Source of the DNA: Corynebacterium felinum
GTDB lineage: Bacteria > Actinomycetota > Actinomycetes > Mycobacteriales > Mycobacteriaceae
Reading direction: 5' to 3'
DNA: 64,000 bases
Assembly: GCF_030408755.1 (NCBI RefSeq)
Contig: NZ_CP047209.1
Location: 2,170,001 to 2,234,000, forward strand
Shown here piece after piece: positions 1-8,983 of this stretch. The notes below the pieces were generated by a model that did no database searches, was not told the origin of the DNA, and worked only from the letters and a program-made list of their open reading frames with translations. The first letter of the stretch is position 1; every line of letters begins with the position of its first letter. The position numbers and the translations under genes were made by a program.

Positions 1-2605
1 GCAATGCTTGAATTTCCCAGGTTTCACCCCAGCGTTGGTAGTACTGGCGGTAGCTTTCCAGGGTGCGCACTGCCGCCCCGGAGCGCCCTTCAGGGCGGAG
101 ACCTAAATCAACGTCAAGTGGTGGGTCGCCTGAGGGTTTGCTCAATCGGGCGCGCATGCGATCGCATACCCCGATTGCCCAGCGCACTGCGGTTGTGTCT
201 TCGACTCCTTCGGCGGGTTGGCAGACAAACATCACATCGGCATCGGAGCCATAACCTAGTTCCGCACCGCCAAGTCGGCCCATGCCGATGACGGCAATGG
301 TCGCTGGTGCTTGCTCTAAGGATTCCGCGCGCACGCTGGCGCTGATTTCTGCCTGTAGTGCAGCCTCCAATACTGCGTCCCATACCAGTGACAAGGATCG
401 GCACACTTCCTGCACACTCATGAGGTTGAGCAGGTCAGCGGCAGCAATGCGGGCTAGTTCGACGCGGCGCAGTGAGCGTGCCACTTGGATTGCACGATCG
501 GGGTCGTCGTGGCGTGATGCTGCCCGCACGAGCGAGGTGGATACTGTATCTGGTTTCGTTTCCAGCAGTTTCGGACCTGTTGCGCCGTCGCCGAGCTGTT
601 TGATGGAATCTGGGGCGGCAATAATAAGGTCGGCTGTGAAGGGCGAATTGCCTAAGATCCGCATGAGGCGTTTTCCTACGATCCCTTCGTCGCGGAGCAT
701 GCGCAAGAACCAGACGCGGTCGTAGGCGGCGTCGGAAAGCTTGCGGTAGTTCAAAAGCCCGGCGTCGGGGTCTGCGGTGTCTGAGAGCCATTCCATCAAG
801 GTGGGCAGCAGCATGGCCTGAATTTTTGCTTTGCGGCTTGCCCCTGCCGCCAGTGCGGTGAGGTGTTCGAAGGCGCGGTCGGGGAATTTGTAGCCGAGGG
901 CGCGTAGCTGCAGTTTTGCCCCCTGCGGGGAGAGCTTGATTTGATCCACGCTTAAGTTGACAACGGAATCGAGCAGGGGTCGGTAGAAGAGTTTGTGGTG
1001 CAGGCTTGAAATCGCACGCCGCACTTTCCGCAGTTCTTCACCCATAGCTTCCACGCTGGTGCGCGCCATTGCTGAGGAGAAGCCTGCTGATCTGGCCAAC
1101 CAGCGGAGGTTTTTCTGATCTGTTTCTTCTGGCAGTGTGTGGGTGCGTTTGACCTTGTGCAGTTGCAGGCGATGTTCGAGCAGTCGCAAGAATTCGTAGC
1201 ATCCAATCAGCACCGCGCCGTCTTCACGCCCCACATATCCCGCGGCAACCAGTGCGGCGAGCGCGTCGACGGTGGCTAAGGTGCGCAGGCTTTCATCCCC
1301 GCGCCCGTGCACGAGCTGGAGTAGCTGCACGGCGAACTCCACGTCGCGCAAGCCGCCTTCCCCCAGCTTGAGTTCGCGCTGTTTAAGCTGTTCGGGCACG
1401 TTTTCGAGCACGCGGCGGCGCATTGCTTGGACGTCGCCGACGAAGTCTTCGCGCTGGCTTGCTTCCCACACCATGGGCGAGAGTGCGGCGCTGTAGGCTT
1501 CGCCGAGCGCCATTGCCCCTGTCAAGGGTCGGTGTTTGAGTAGCGCTTGAAACTCCCAGGTGTGCGCCCATCGTTTGTAGTAGGTCACGTGTGAGTCGAG
1601 GCTGCGCACGAGCGCCCCGCGTTTGCCTTCGGGGCGCAGTGCGGCGTCGACTTCAAAGAAGCTGCGGCAGCCGGTGCGGATGAATTCGCTGGCAACACGG
1701 GTGGCTTTGGGGCTGGCGGGTTCGGCAACAAAGATGACGTCAACGTCGGAAATGTAGTTTAGTTCTTTAGCCCCGCATTTGCCCATGGCGATAATTGCGA
1801 GCTGGCTGTCGACTTCAGCATCGCCGTAGACGCTGCGCACTGCAACGGCGAGGGCGGCGGTGAGTGCGGCGTCGGCTAGATCGGACAGCGCGGCGGTGAC
1901 TTCTCTAAAGCTTAAGCCGGGCTGGCTTTCACGCTTGGGTGATTCGGGGAATGTGCCGGCCAGGTCAAGTGCGGCAATGCGCATCAAGAGTGTGCGGTAG
2001 GTGCTGCGTAACACAGCTTCGGCTGCTGCCGCGGCAATTCCGGCGCGGTAGGTGCCAGGGCATGTCAAGTCTGTGCAGGCGGTGTCGGTGCGTGTGTGCT
2101 TATCGACGCCGTCCCTCACACCACCTGCCCCATCCGAGTGTGCGGAATCCTGAGCTTCTTCCATAGTAAAAGTAGCCGGTTGTGCATCGATTGCTTCAAG
2201 GAGTGTGCGAAACATTTCCTCCCGTTGAGGCAGTGGCTGGTTGATCACTCGCCACTGGTGGGGGTGTGCAACCAAGTGATCGCCGAGCACACTGGATGCC
2301 CCGAGAAGTGCAAACATGCGCACCCGTAGCGCTTCGTGTGTGCGAAGTGCTACGAGGAATTCTTCTGCTTCCGTCGGGTTTTCATCACCAAGTGCTGTGT
2401 GGAGTCGGATGAGCAAGTTGAGCGCGAGGTCAGCATCCGCCGCACCGGCGAGGGTGCGCAAGATGTCTGCGCTTGATTCATTCCACCAACCTAAGCTTTC
2501 AAGATCACGTTGGGCATACGGCCCACTGAGACTTAAGGCCGCCAGGGTGGGCATGGCGCTACGTACTGGCCGAGTAGGTGGGGTTGGTGTGGCTGCAGAA
2601 CTCAC
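1..2605 (-). CDS. glnE: Glutamine synthetase adenylyltransferase / deadenylylase GlnE, 5' part (runs off left edge)
   Basis: The minus strand is open from a GTG at 2605 to the window edge (868 codons), so the 3' end is missing. GlnE adenylylates and deadenylylates glutamine synthetase GlnA in nitrogen control. Two nucleotidyltransferase cores are readable: near residue 270 a core with MGKCGAKELNY followed by SDVDVIF, and near residue 770 GMGRLGGAELGY followed by GSDADVMF, the usual duplicated GlnE architecture. The Asp-x-Asp metal-binding pairs are present in both cores. Corynebacterial GlnE proteins are roughly 1,000-1,050 residues, so about 150-180 residues lie outside. The start is a GTG with only a weak GGGA ribosome site upstream. 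In C. glutamicum glnE lies directly downstream of glnA2; here about 6.4 kb separates them. Only forward and other-frame shadow ORFs overlap it, and the reading frame is uninterrupted. Confidence 0.95.
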   Translation of the reverse strand, partial: MSSAATPTPPTRPVRSAMPTLAALSLSGPYAQRDLESLGWWNESSADILRTLAGAADADLALNLLIRLHTALGDENPTEAEEFLVALRTHEALRVRMFALLGASSVLGDHLVAHPHQWRVINQPLPQREEMFRTLLEAIDAQPATFTMEEAQDSAHSDGAGGVRDGVDKHTRTDTACTDLTCPGTYRAGIAAAAAEAVLRSTYRTLLMRIAALDLAGTFPESPKRESQPGLSFREVTAALSDLADAALTAALAVAVRSVYGDAEVDSQLAIIAMGKCGAKELNYISDVDVIFVAEPASPKATRVASEFIRTGCRSFFEVDAALRPEGKRGALVRSLDSHVTYYKRWAHTWEFQALLKHRPLTGAMALGEAYSAALSPMVWEASQREDFVGDVQAMRRRVLENVPEQLKQRELKLGEGGLRDVEFAVQLLQLVHGRGDESLRTLATVDALAALVAAGYVGREDGAVLIGCYEFLRLLEHRLQLHKVKRTHTLPEETDQKNLRWLARSAGFSSAMARTSVEAMGEELRKVRRAISSLHHKLFYRPLLDSVVNLSVDQIKLSPQGAKLQLRALGYKFPDRAFEHLTALAAGASRKAKIQAMLLPTLMEWLSDTADPDAGLLNYRKLSDAAYDRVWFLRMLRDEGIVGKRLMRILGNSPFTADLIIAAPDSIKQLGDGATGPKLLETKPDTVSTSLVRAASRHDDPDRAIQVARSLRRVELARIAAADLLNLMSVQEVCRSLSLVWDAVLEAALQAEISASVRAESLEQAPATIAVIGMGRLGGAELGYGSDADVMFVCQPAEGVEDTTAVRWAIGVCDRMRARLSKPSGDPPLDVDLGLRPEGRSGAAVRTLESYRQYYQRWGETWEIQAL

Positions 2606-4058
2606 AATTATGTCCCATTCATTGACGTTGCTCACGCGCCTTACGCGCACCGAAGAATCGAGAAGTTGTAGCCTCCCCCCTTATGCTTTCAGCAGCTTGA
2701 TGCGTGGGATATTCACATCGCCACACAGCGATGAAACCACTCACACCACACGGTGCTTCAAGGAGGGAAAAGAGCTTCGGGTACTACTTTAATACCCACA
2801 ACTAACATCGCACCCTGCACACCCTACCCCCGCGCAGCACACACTGAGATAACACGTAGCCCCGTTAACCATGGGGCTTAGCTACGACAAGGTTGTATAA
2901 GGCCAGTTCGGGTTCGCGTTGGCGAGACACGATCGTAGCTATACTGTGGATTTTTCAACGCCCACAATGGTGCAGAGATTGACGAGCTGGGATGCACCTA
3001 CGCGATTGACTGCCGTAGGTGTTCAAGAACCACAATCGAATGGGTGTAAGATCCTCAGTTTCTTTGGGGTGACCATCCCAGCGCGTATTGCATCAAGCGT
3101 GCACTTTCCATAGCAGTGTAAGGACTGGATCACGCTGGCACCAATCTTGACTAGTTACGCTACGTGCGCAACGAGAAATTGAGGTTTTCTTGCCAGGAAA
3201 CTGCAATGTGAAAAGAAGGCTCGGGAGCCAACAGTATCCTGAAGCATGATCGACATGATTGGGCAGGAAAAGCCCTGTGCACTCCGGCCGAAAAATATAC
3301 CTATGAATATACGAGGATTGATTCAAAAATACTGATTCGACTTTCAGCACACAAGTGAAAAATTGACCTGCGGTTTTACAGGTAGCACTTGCTCTATGTC
3401 GAATCAATATTTCCCTTATACATCGAAAAGCTCTCATGCGCCTACCAAGAACAGTGCTAGATATGCCCATACGATCACAGAGACGCTCAACGCCACGTGC
3501 TTGCGTGACAATCCAACGTCCGCGCCCAAAGGGGTGTGAGGTCGATGGTTGAGCTCGCCAAGCTGCAAGCCAGGTAAGCAGTCCTAGTTTGTCACCACGG
3601 CAGCAATGGTCACCTAACCTTTTCAAAGCATCTGTGAAGCACTGGCGTCTTCACCCCGTGCGACTGTGATCTTGTTGATCGAAACTTCAAGGGTTACTCA
3701 ATGCGGCAGAACACACAAGCACGCACGTGTTTAAGATCAGCGCGATAGTTTTGCACCCAACCACTCTGAAAATTCCCCATCACTCCCGCGTGCGTAGCTT
3801 CGGCGTTCCGCCAGCCACGTCAGCATAACCGCAGGTCGGGGTTTCACAAGCGCTTTTCTGGTGAGAAAACCTCATTGCTTAAGAACGGGAAAATGGGAGA
3901 CGCTCACCACCATAGTGGCGCTGGCGATAGTCAACAACAACGAAAGTGCTCCTGTACTGCTGGGATTGTGAAGGTGAAGGCAGCGTTATCCTTACAGGTC
4001 AAGAAACACTTTCATAACTGTTGACCGCGTTGAAATCCCTAGGCTATAAAAATCCGAA
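2606..4058. other. Gene-poor stretch between glnE and the small secreted-protein cluster
   Basis: About 1.45 kb with no gene I can support. The longest open frames are a 177-codon minus frame (3093-3626) and a 64-codon plus frame (2919-3113); both have irregular composition (many Cys, Arg and Trp), no recognisable motif and no good ribosome site. The stretch is probably decayed accessory DNA plus the upstream region of glnE. No tRNA, CRISPR or clear inverted-repeat boundary was seen. Confidence 0.5.
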
Positions 4059-4493
4059 CTAGCTAAATACTTTCCCGAGGGGCAAGGCACTGCCTGTAGC
4101 TGACAGGACTTGGGCACGGGTTCGACTCAAGAAAAGTCGTGGTTGTTCACCTTCACGTTCGAGACGCAGCTGATTTAAAAGAGACTCTGGGCACTCGCCT
4201 GGCGTTGTGAGTACTGTTTCTGTTTCAACAAGAGTGGCAAAGCTCAACAAATGCCAATCCGACTCAAGAAGGTGGGCTGTTTCTTCACTACTGACTGCTT
4301 CGCTTAACTCACGAAATAGCTGGTCGAGCAAAGGCTGATCCTCTTCTCTCGTGATATTTTCAGAAACCCACACTACCTTTGCAGTTTTTGCTACCGCATC
4401 CACACGTTGGAAATAACGCTGCTGCACTGTTTCTAAATTTTCCCACTGTGAGATGACATACGTAGTGATCAGTGCTGTGAATCCTGTGCTCAT
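4059..4493 (-). CDS. Uncharacterised 144-residue protein, second gene of duplicated cassette (copy B)
   Basis: I do not recognise the family. It has no signal peptide or membrane segment, is acidic and mostly helical by eye, and is paralogous to the 144-residue product of 4952-5386. Shared features are the N-terminal pattern TALITTYVI / ATLVTTYFI, then RYFQRVDAV / RYLERVEAV, VVWVSENIT / VLWVSEHIT, and a mid-protein LLSFATLVE / LYSFATIVE. Its ATG overlaps the stop of the upstream secreted-protein gene (ATGA, 4490-4493), which implies translational coupling. The two-gene unit (secreted small protein, then this one) occurs twice in tandem. An antagonist or immunity role relative to the secreted partner is possible but is only inference from the coupling and duplication. 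Confidence 0.7.
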   Translation of the reverse strand: MSTGFTALITTYVISQWENLETVQQRYFQRVDAVAKTAKVVWVSENITREEDQPLLDQLFRELSEAVSSEETAHLLESDWHLLSFATLVETETVLTTPGECPESLLNQLRLEREGEQPRLFLSRTRAQVLSATGSALPLGKVFS

Positions 4494-4858
4494 AAGGGGT
4501 TCATCCTCGCATCATAAGCCCCTGAGGGGTGGTAGCTATCGTGAGGTTGGCAATTGTGTTTATCCACATCGAAACCAAATTTGCTCAAGTAAAGCTCGGC
4601 ATCTTCCTCAGCGCCATGGAGCCCTACTTCGCTGTTTCCGAAAATATAACCACGCAAAGGGTGCGTTTTCTCATCGGCTAATACCTGACAGCTGATAGTG
4701 AACATACCCGTATCTGCGCGATTTTCACCATACATAGGTTCACTCAAATTGTTGGACTCGAAGGGAATAAGTGAGCTCACCGCAACTGCTGCATAACCTA
4801 CTGCAGCAACCGACACACCGGCGAGGCCAATTTTCATACTCTTTCGCATACGGATCAA
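4490..4858 (-). CDS. Small exported protein, first gene of duplicated cassette (copy B)
   Basis: 122 residues from a TTG at 4858, chosen because GAGG lies 6 nt upstream of it; an ATG at 4849 is the alternative. A basic start (RMRKSMK) followed by a hydrophobic segment (GLAGVSVAAVGYAAVAVSSL) gives a signal peptide or N-terminal anchor. The mature part matches the product of 5383-5700: GYIFGN / GYVVGN, a DAELYLSKF / DADLYLSVF segment, a lone Cys near the end, and an almost identical C-terminus SGAYDARMNPL / SGAYDTRMNPL. The family is unknown to me. The last codons overlap the start of the 144-residue partner. Two cysteines in the mature part (one near residue 56, one near 103) could form a disulfide outside the cytoplasm. 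Confidence 0.7.
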   Translation of the reverse strand: MIRMRKSMKIGLAGVSVAAVGYAAVAVSSLIPFESNNLSEPMYGENRADTGMFTISCQVLADEKTHPLRGYIFGNSEVGLHGAEEDAELYLSKFGFDVDKHNCQPHDSYHPSGAYDARMNPL

Positions 4859-4951
4859 TCACCGCCTCTTTCATCCAAGGTGAGTTATACAAGGGAAAAG
4901 TTAACACAAGGTGCAAAGTACCTGCAGGATTGACGGTATTTGCTGAGGTTT

Positions 4952-5386
4952 TCAGTAACCAACCACCCCGTTAGGCAACTTCCGTCCCGTTGTTGATAAT
5001 TCTTGAAGCCTCGTCCAGCTAATAAACGATCGAGCGTATTCTTCTTCATCTGCCAAGCGCAGATCAAACCACAGGCGTGATGCATCCGTGTCTGGGCCGG
5101 CTCGTTCTTCCACTGGTTCGACAATGGTGGCAAAGCTATAAAGATTCCAGTGTTCTTCCTCAGCCGACCCCAACCCGATAGCGTGACGATCTTCGTTAAG
5201 ATCAACGATCAAATGCTCTTTGATCAAGGGAATATCTTCTTGAGTAATGTGCTCAGAAACCCACAGAACCTTCGTAATATCGCGCACAGCCTCCACGCGT
5301 TCAAGATAACGCGCCTGCGCTTTCACGAGGTTTTCTTCGCGTTCAATAAAATAGGTCGTTACAAGCGTGGCAAAATCTACACTCAT
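4952..5386 (-). CDS. Uncharacterised 144-residue protein, second gene of duplicated cassette (copy A)
   Basis: Paralogue of the product of 4059-4493, with exactly the same length (144 residues) and collinear motifs (TTYFIEREEN, RYLERVEAV, VLWVSEHIT, LYSFATIVE). No export signal. The start ATG overlaps the stop of the secreted-protein gene 5383-5700 as ATGA, so it is likely translated by coupling. Divergence between the copies is large, which argues for an old duplication or for diversifying selection. Function unknown. Confidence 0.7.
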   Translation of the reverse strand: MSVDFATLVTTYFIEREENLVKAQARYLERVEAVRDITKVLWVSEHITQEDIPLIKEHLIVDLNEDRHAIGLGSAEEEHWNLYSFATIVEPVEERAGPDTDASRLWFDLRLADEEEYARSFISWTRLQELSTTGRKLPNGVVGY

Positions 5387-5700
5387 AGAGGATTCATCCT
5401 CGTGTCATAAGCACCTGAGGGAAGATACTTCCTTTGAGCTTTGCAATGCCTCTTGCGTGCACTGAAGCTGAATACACTCAGATACAAATCCGCATCCTTT
5501 TTCGCATTACTCAAACTGCTCACATGATTTCCAACTACATACCCAACAATTGGATTTCCGGGACCATTTCGAACAGCATGACATTTAACAGTTATCATGC
5601 CGAATTCGTTTTTATCTTGCGCAACTGCGACAGGTGAATTTAAACCAATCATGGAGAAAAATACCAAGACGACAGTCGACGCTTTCTTCATGCGAGCCAT
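5383..5700 (-). CDS. Small exported protein, first gene of duplicated cassette (copy A)
   Basis: 105 residues starting MARMKKASTVVLVFF, a clear Sec signal peptide that could be cut after SPVAVAQ. The mature chain has two Cys (near residues 40 and 87) and the conserved C-terminus SGAYDTRMNPL shared with the product of 4490-4858. Its ATG overlaps by one base the TGA of the preceding tendamistat-like gene (TGATG at 5698-5702) and its own stop overlaps the next start, so three genes are chained by overlap. Family not recognised. Confidence 0.7.
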   Translation of the reverse strand: MARMKKASTVVLVFFSMIGLNSPVAVAQDKNEFGMITVKCHAVRNGPGNPIVGYVVGNHVSSLSNAKKDADLYLSVFSFSARKRHCKAQRKYLPSGAYDTRMNPL

Positions 5701-6161
5701 CAGCAGTTCACCACCCGATCAATTCGTTCGTGAGCTAAAATCCAGCGGATGTTAGTTCGAGTACCAGGCTCAACAGACTTACATTGTGAATCAAAAGCTC
5801 CGACAGGCGAAGTGACAATCACCTTGACACGAACCCAGCTTGGACAGTCGTTGTATACCTGAATTGCTCCCCATTCGCGGACTGCTCGAACACAATACGG
5901 CGCAGTGTTTCCAGAACGGAATGCAGTTCCACTTTTCGGTTCTGCCGTAACAATGAAGATCCCATTAATAGAATCCGCTTCATTTTCAGCCACATCAATC
6001 ATTACCGAATCACCCGACTGCAACTGGAGCGAGGTTTCTTTTTCGCTAGTAATATTAGCTTCCACGCGATCATCGGCACGTGCTTCGAAACCAAAAAATG
6101 AAGAAGCCAGAAAAGCCAGCGCTATCAGAGATGCTGAAAAAGCTTTATTTCTACGGTACAT
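5700..6161 (-). CDS. Secreted protein with a tendamistat-like (alpha-amylase inhibitor fold) C-terminal domain
   Basis: 153 residues; the ATG at 6161 is preceded by AAGGAGAG. A signal peptide (basic MYRRNK, hydrophobic core, cut near FEARA-DD) is followed by about 55 residues of hydrophilic beta-rich sequence and a C-terminal domain with four Cys. This domain follows Streptomyces tendamistat closely: APYC, then exactly 15 residues to NDC (as in tendamistat C11-C27), a VRVKV strand (TVTVKV in tendamistat), then C-x-x-V-x-PG-x-x-T, and a terminal R-x-x-x-C. Two disulfides are expected. The inhibitory WRY triplet of tendamistat is replaced by WGA, so amylase inhibition is not assured. First gene of a coupled minus-strand series with the duplicated cassettes. 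The homology call comes from remembered family sequence, not a search. Confidence 0.75.
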   Translation of the reverse strand: MYRRNKAFSASLIALAFLASSFFGFEARADDRVEANITSEKETSLQLQSGDSVMIDVAENEADSINGIFIVTAEPKSGTAFRSGNTAPYCVRAVREWGAIQVYNDCPSWVRVKVIVTSPVGAFDSQCKSVEPGTRTNIRWILAHERIDRVVNC

Positions 6162-6427
6162 GCTCTCTCCTTAAAATAGTGCACCTTTCAAATATCCACA
6201 CCCAAAGTAACCATTTAAGGTTTATCTATGAGTTTATACGTCTCATCATATAAGGTGATCTGGTTCACGTCAATGCTTTTTTGAAAATTTTTCAATTCTC
6301 ACCGAGATTTTTCGAAAGACTATACATAGCACGAATTTATTTCCCTCTAGCTAATTTAACGTAACGCCGATCAGAAAGTGGCCGATGTTCTAAAAGAAGA
6401 GATTCTCTGACAGAAAGGAATAGTGCC

Positions 6428-6943
6428 ATGACTTTCGCACGTAAGATCGCAGCCGTTGCGATCGCCGCAGGTCTTGCATTCAGCGCCCAGCCAGCCGCCC
6501 TTGCCAAGGATGTAAAGATGCCATTCCCACTTGGTGGCACACACACTGTCAACTTCCACGGCAACACCGTCTGCCACTGGCCAGGCGGTAAGGGCAATAG
6601 CCCAGTCGAGCAGCGTTTCTTCGTCAGCGCCATGGACAAGGATGCCGACCCCAAGCAGAACCTGATCTACAGCTTCCTGCCATTCAACTCCGCCGAAGTG
6701 ACCTGGAAGAACACCACCACCGGCACAACCGGCTCGCAGGTGGTGCGCTCCAATGGCCGTGAGGTAGCGGTAAACGATATCGACACCGGTATCGGCAATA
6801 TTGAGGCAACCTACACCGTGACCCGCTCCCTGTTCCCAACACTCAGCCCAGGCTCCTCCTTCCCATGGTTCTCCGTAACCCACACTGAGACCATCACCGC
6901 ACCAGCTATTAACCCAGTAGCCTGCGAAAACGCCCCGGGCTAA
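6428..6943 (+). CDS. Abundant-type secreted protein of unknown function
   Basis: 171 residues; the ATG at 6428 has AAAGGA 8-9 nt upstream. The signal peptide MTFARKIAAVAIAAGLAFSA ends at a QPAALA-KD type cleavage site. The mature chain (about 140 residues) is rich in Thr, Asn, Gly and Phe, looks like an all-beta domain, and has two Cys (one in NTVCHWPGG near residue 50, one in VACENAPG near the C-terminus) that could pair. Codons are strongly skewed to C-ending, highly expressed forms, unlike the minus-strand neighbours, which suggests an abundant product. It is monocistronic: divergent from the upstream cluster and closed by a very strong terminator. It resembles small secreted proteins of corynebacteria, but I cannot name a family. 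Confidence 0.8.
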   Translation: MTFARKIAAVAIAAGLAFSAQPAALAKDVKMPFPLGGTHTVNFHGNTVCHWPGGKGNSPVEQRFFVSAMDKDADPKQNLIYSFLPFNSAEVTWKNTTTGTTGSQVVRSNGREVAVNDIDTGIGNIEATYTVTRSLFPTLSPGSSFPWFSVTHTETITAPAINPVACENAPG

Positions 6944-7020
6944 TCCCCCGCACTACTTTCTTAAAAAAACAGTAGTAAGCTGCGCTAAGCGCATCGGCTG
7001 CCTCAGGCACACGCATGAAC

Positions 7021-7068
7021 AACCATGGGTTCTCGTTTCCACCACACAACGAGAACCCATGGTTTTTT
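7021..7068 (+). terminator. Strong Rho-independent terminator
   Basis: A perfect 17-bp inverted repeat (AACCATGGGTTCTCGTT at 7021-7037 and its complement at 7048-7064) encloses a 10-base loop and runs into a T tract. It lies 77 bases after the stop of the secreted-protein gene at 6428-6943. Confidence 0.93.
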
Positions 7069-7116
7069 CACACCCCACACCTTTCGCCAAAACTATAGCC
7101 AGGCACGGAAGCTTAA

Positions 7117-8983
7117 CCCGGATTTTTCATGGGTGTGGGGTGAAAAGGTGAGCAAAAAGTAAAGAAAGTGCTTCTTGACCTGCTAGAATAGAGATGTTTT
7201 GAAGTCAATAATCTAGGCAGAAAGAAACACTTTCAAGGTGAAGACTACCACATACATTCCACGGGTTGCTAGCTGTTCTCATCTTGTATCCGGTGCGGGG
7301 GTGTTACCGTTTGCTCACGTAGCCGAATTGGTGGGAATAAGTGACTGCCTTGATTCCGCTTTGCCGCGTTCTGGGCTCACGCACACGTTAGGGGATGTGT
7401 GGGTGAATCTGGCTTTATCGTTAATTGCTGGTGGGGATGATGTCCACGACATCACCTTGCTTTCTTCTGTTTCAACCGCGTTAGCATCAAAATCGTTACC
7501 GTCAGTGACAACCGCATGGCGGCGGATCACAGAATATGCAGATACCAGCGAGCATGTGCGAGAAGGGTTTATCCACGCAGCGAAACAAGCTCGCACTAGG
7601 GTGTGGGATTTGTTAGGTGATCACGCTCCGCATCGGGTGGCAACAGTTGAACAACCACTGGTTATCGATATTGATGCCACGTTGATTACCGCACATTCCG
7701 ATAAGGAAAACGCGACGCCTACCTATAAGAAAGGCTTTGGTTTCCACCCGTTATGTGCCTTTATTGATTACACCAGCATCGGTCTGCCTGGTGGGGAGTT
7801 TCTTAACTGCCTGCTTCGACCAGGAAATGCCGGGGCAAACACAATTCGTGATCACTGCCAGCTTGTTGACGAGATTCTTGCCACCCTGCCTGATCACAGT
7901 GATGGTCAACCCTGGGGCAAACGATTAGTCATCCGTGCTGACAGTGCTGGTGGGACAAAGAAATTCATCAGTTTCCTCAACGATCACAACCTTGGGTATG
8001 TTCTGGGTTATTCCGCCCCGCCGACAGCGCGCATCACCCTTGACCATCACCTTCAATCCCAACAAACAACCAACGCTGATACACAACACTTGGGAACCAG
8101 TGCTCACACAGGCAAAGACTGTGATCGGTGGGATACTCGGGTGCCGATTGTGCGTGCTTCAGGGGATCTGGTTTGTGATGAGAACCATTTCCTTGAAGAC
8201 ATCACCGGACTACTGCGCACCGCAAATATAGATGAGCACCAACCTTTGGTGAATCTTCTAGCTGACTACCCCGAGGATATGCGTGTTATCGCACGAATCG
8301 AACCACCCCACCCAGGGTGCCAACACAGTCTTTTCAACCAACATGGTGTTCGCGCCCAACTGTGCGTAACGAACCTTATTGGGAATATTCAACACATTGA
8401 CTACTGCTACCGTAATCGGTCTTTATGTGAACAACACATCAAAGACACCAAAGACCAAGGCCTTAGTAAACTGCCGTTTAAACAATTCGGGGCGAACCAA
8501 ATCTGGTGTTTGATCGTTGCACTATCCCACCAACTTCTTACCTGGACGAAACTCATCGACGCCTGCCACCACAAGGATCATTCACACCAAGAAACAAGCA
8601 AGCCTTGGTGGACATGGGTGCCGAAGACTATCCGTGTAAGGTTTGTTGCGGTTGCATCAAAAATCACCACAAGCAGCAGACGCATCATCCTCCAGCTTGA
8701 CCAGCACAACCCCCACACCCACACACTGGTCACGCTTATTGGCTACACCCAGAGCCTTCTACAGCCACGCTGGAAGAAACGAAAACCCTAACACCCCTAG
8801 GCCCACACACGCGATCTGGCAGCCACACTGCAGGCACACCCCAACCCCCAAACCCCACACAACTTTATGGACGCACACCTTGCCCTAAAAACCACGAATC
8901 AAAGGGCGAAGGTGAACCAACCAACCCCACAAACACACCACCCCAACCCACCACCACCAAACCCACCCCATGAAAAATCTGGG
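7117..8983 (+). mobile_element. IS1380-family insertion sequence, intact copy 1
   Basis: The 1,867-bp element is bounded by 17-bp imperfect inverted repeats: CCCGGATTTTTCATGGG on the left, CCCATGAAAAATCTGGG on the right. It is flanked on both sides by TTAA (7113-7116 and 8984-8987), a 4-bp target duplication as expected for this family. One transposase gene (7238-8791) fills it. About 190 bases of C/A-rich noncoding sequence lie between the gene and the right end. A second copy at 33098-34964 has the same length; I found one base difference between them (A/G at 7423 / 33404, silent). Family assignment rests on the transposase motifs. Confidence 0.93.
7238..8791 (+). CDS. IS1380-family transposase (copy 1)
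   Basis: 517 residues, DDE transposase. The first acidic pair is in VIDIDATLI (about residues 142-150), followed by the family-typical CLLRPGNAGANT, the second Asp in VIRADSAGG, and the Glu in LCEQHIKDTKDQ near residue 400. The start is GTG; the related decayed copy at 26265 has an ATG one codon upstream, which has become AAG here. The reading frame is complete, so the element is probably active. Confidence 0.93.
   Translation: MKTTTYIPRVASCSHLVSGAGVLPFAHVAELVGISDCLDSALPRSGLTHTLGDVWVNLALSLIAGGDDVHDITLLSSVSTALASKSLPSVTTAWRRITEYADTSEHVREGFIHAAKQARTRVWDLLGDHAPHRVATVEQPLVIDIDATLITAHSDKENATPTYKKGFGFHPLCAFIDYTSIGLPGGEFLNCLLRPGNAGANTIRDHCQLVDEILATLPDHSDGQPWGKRLVIRADSAGGTKKFISFLNDHNLGYVLGYSAPPTARITLDHHLQSQQTTNADTQHLGTSAHTGKDCDRWDTRVPIVRASGDLVCDENHFLEDITGLLRTANIDEHQPLVNLLADYPEDMRVIARIEPPHPGCQHSLFNQHGVRAQLCVTNLIGNIQHIDYCYRNRSLCEQHIKDTKDQGLSKLPFKQFGANQIWCLIVALSHQLLTWTKLIDACHHKDHSHQETSKPWWTWVPKTIRVRFVAVASKITTSSRRIILQLDQHNPHTHTLVTLIGYTQSLLQPRWKKRKP

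Noticed and set aside
2919-3113. 64-codon plus-strand open frame upstream of the small secreted cluster
   Set aside because: No ribosome site and no recognisable sequence.
3093-3626. 177-codon minus-strand open frame
   Set aside because: Irregular composition with many Cys, Arg and Trp, no ribosome site, no motif; likely chance opening in decayed DNA.
4885-5205. 106-codon minus frame overlapping the 144-residue gene 4952-5386
   Set aside because: Different frame of a gene with a clear paralogue; the paralogue supports the other frame.
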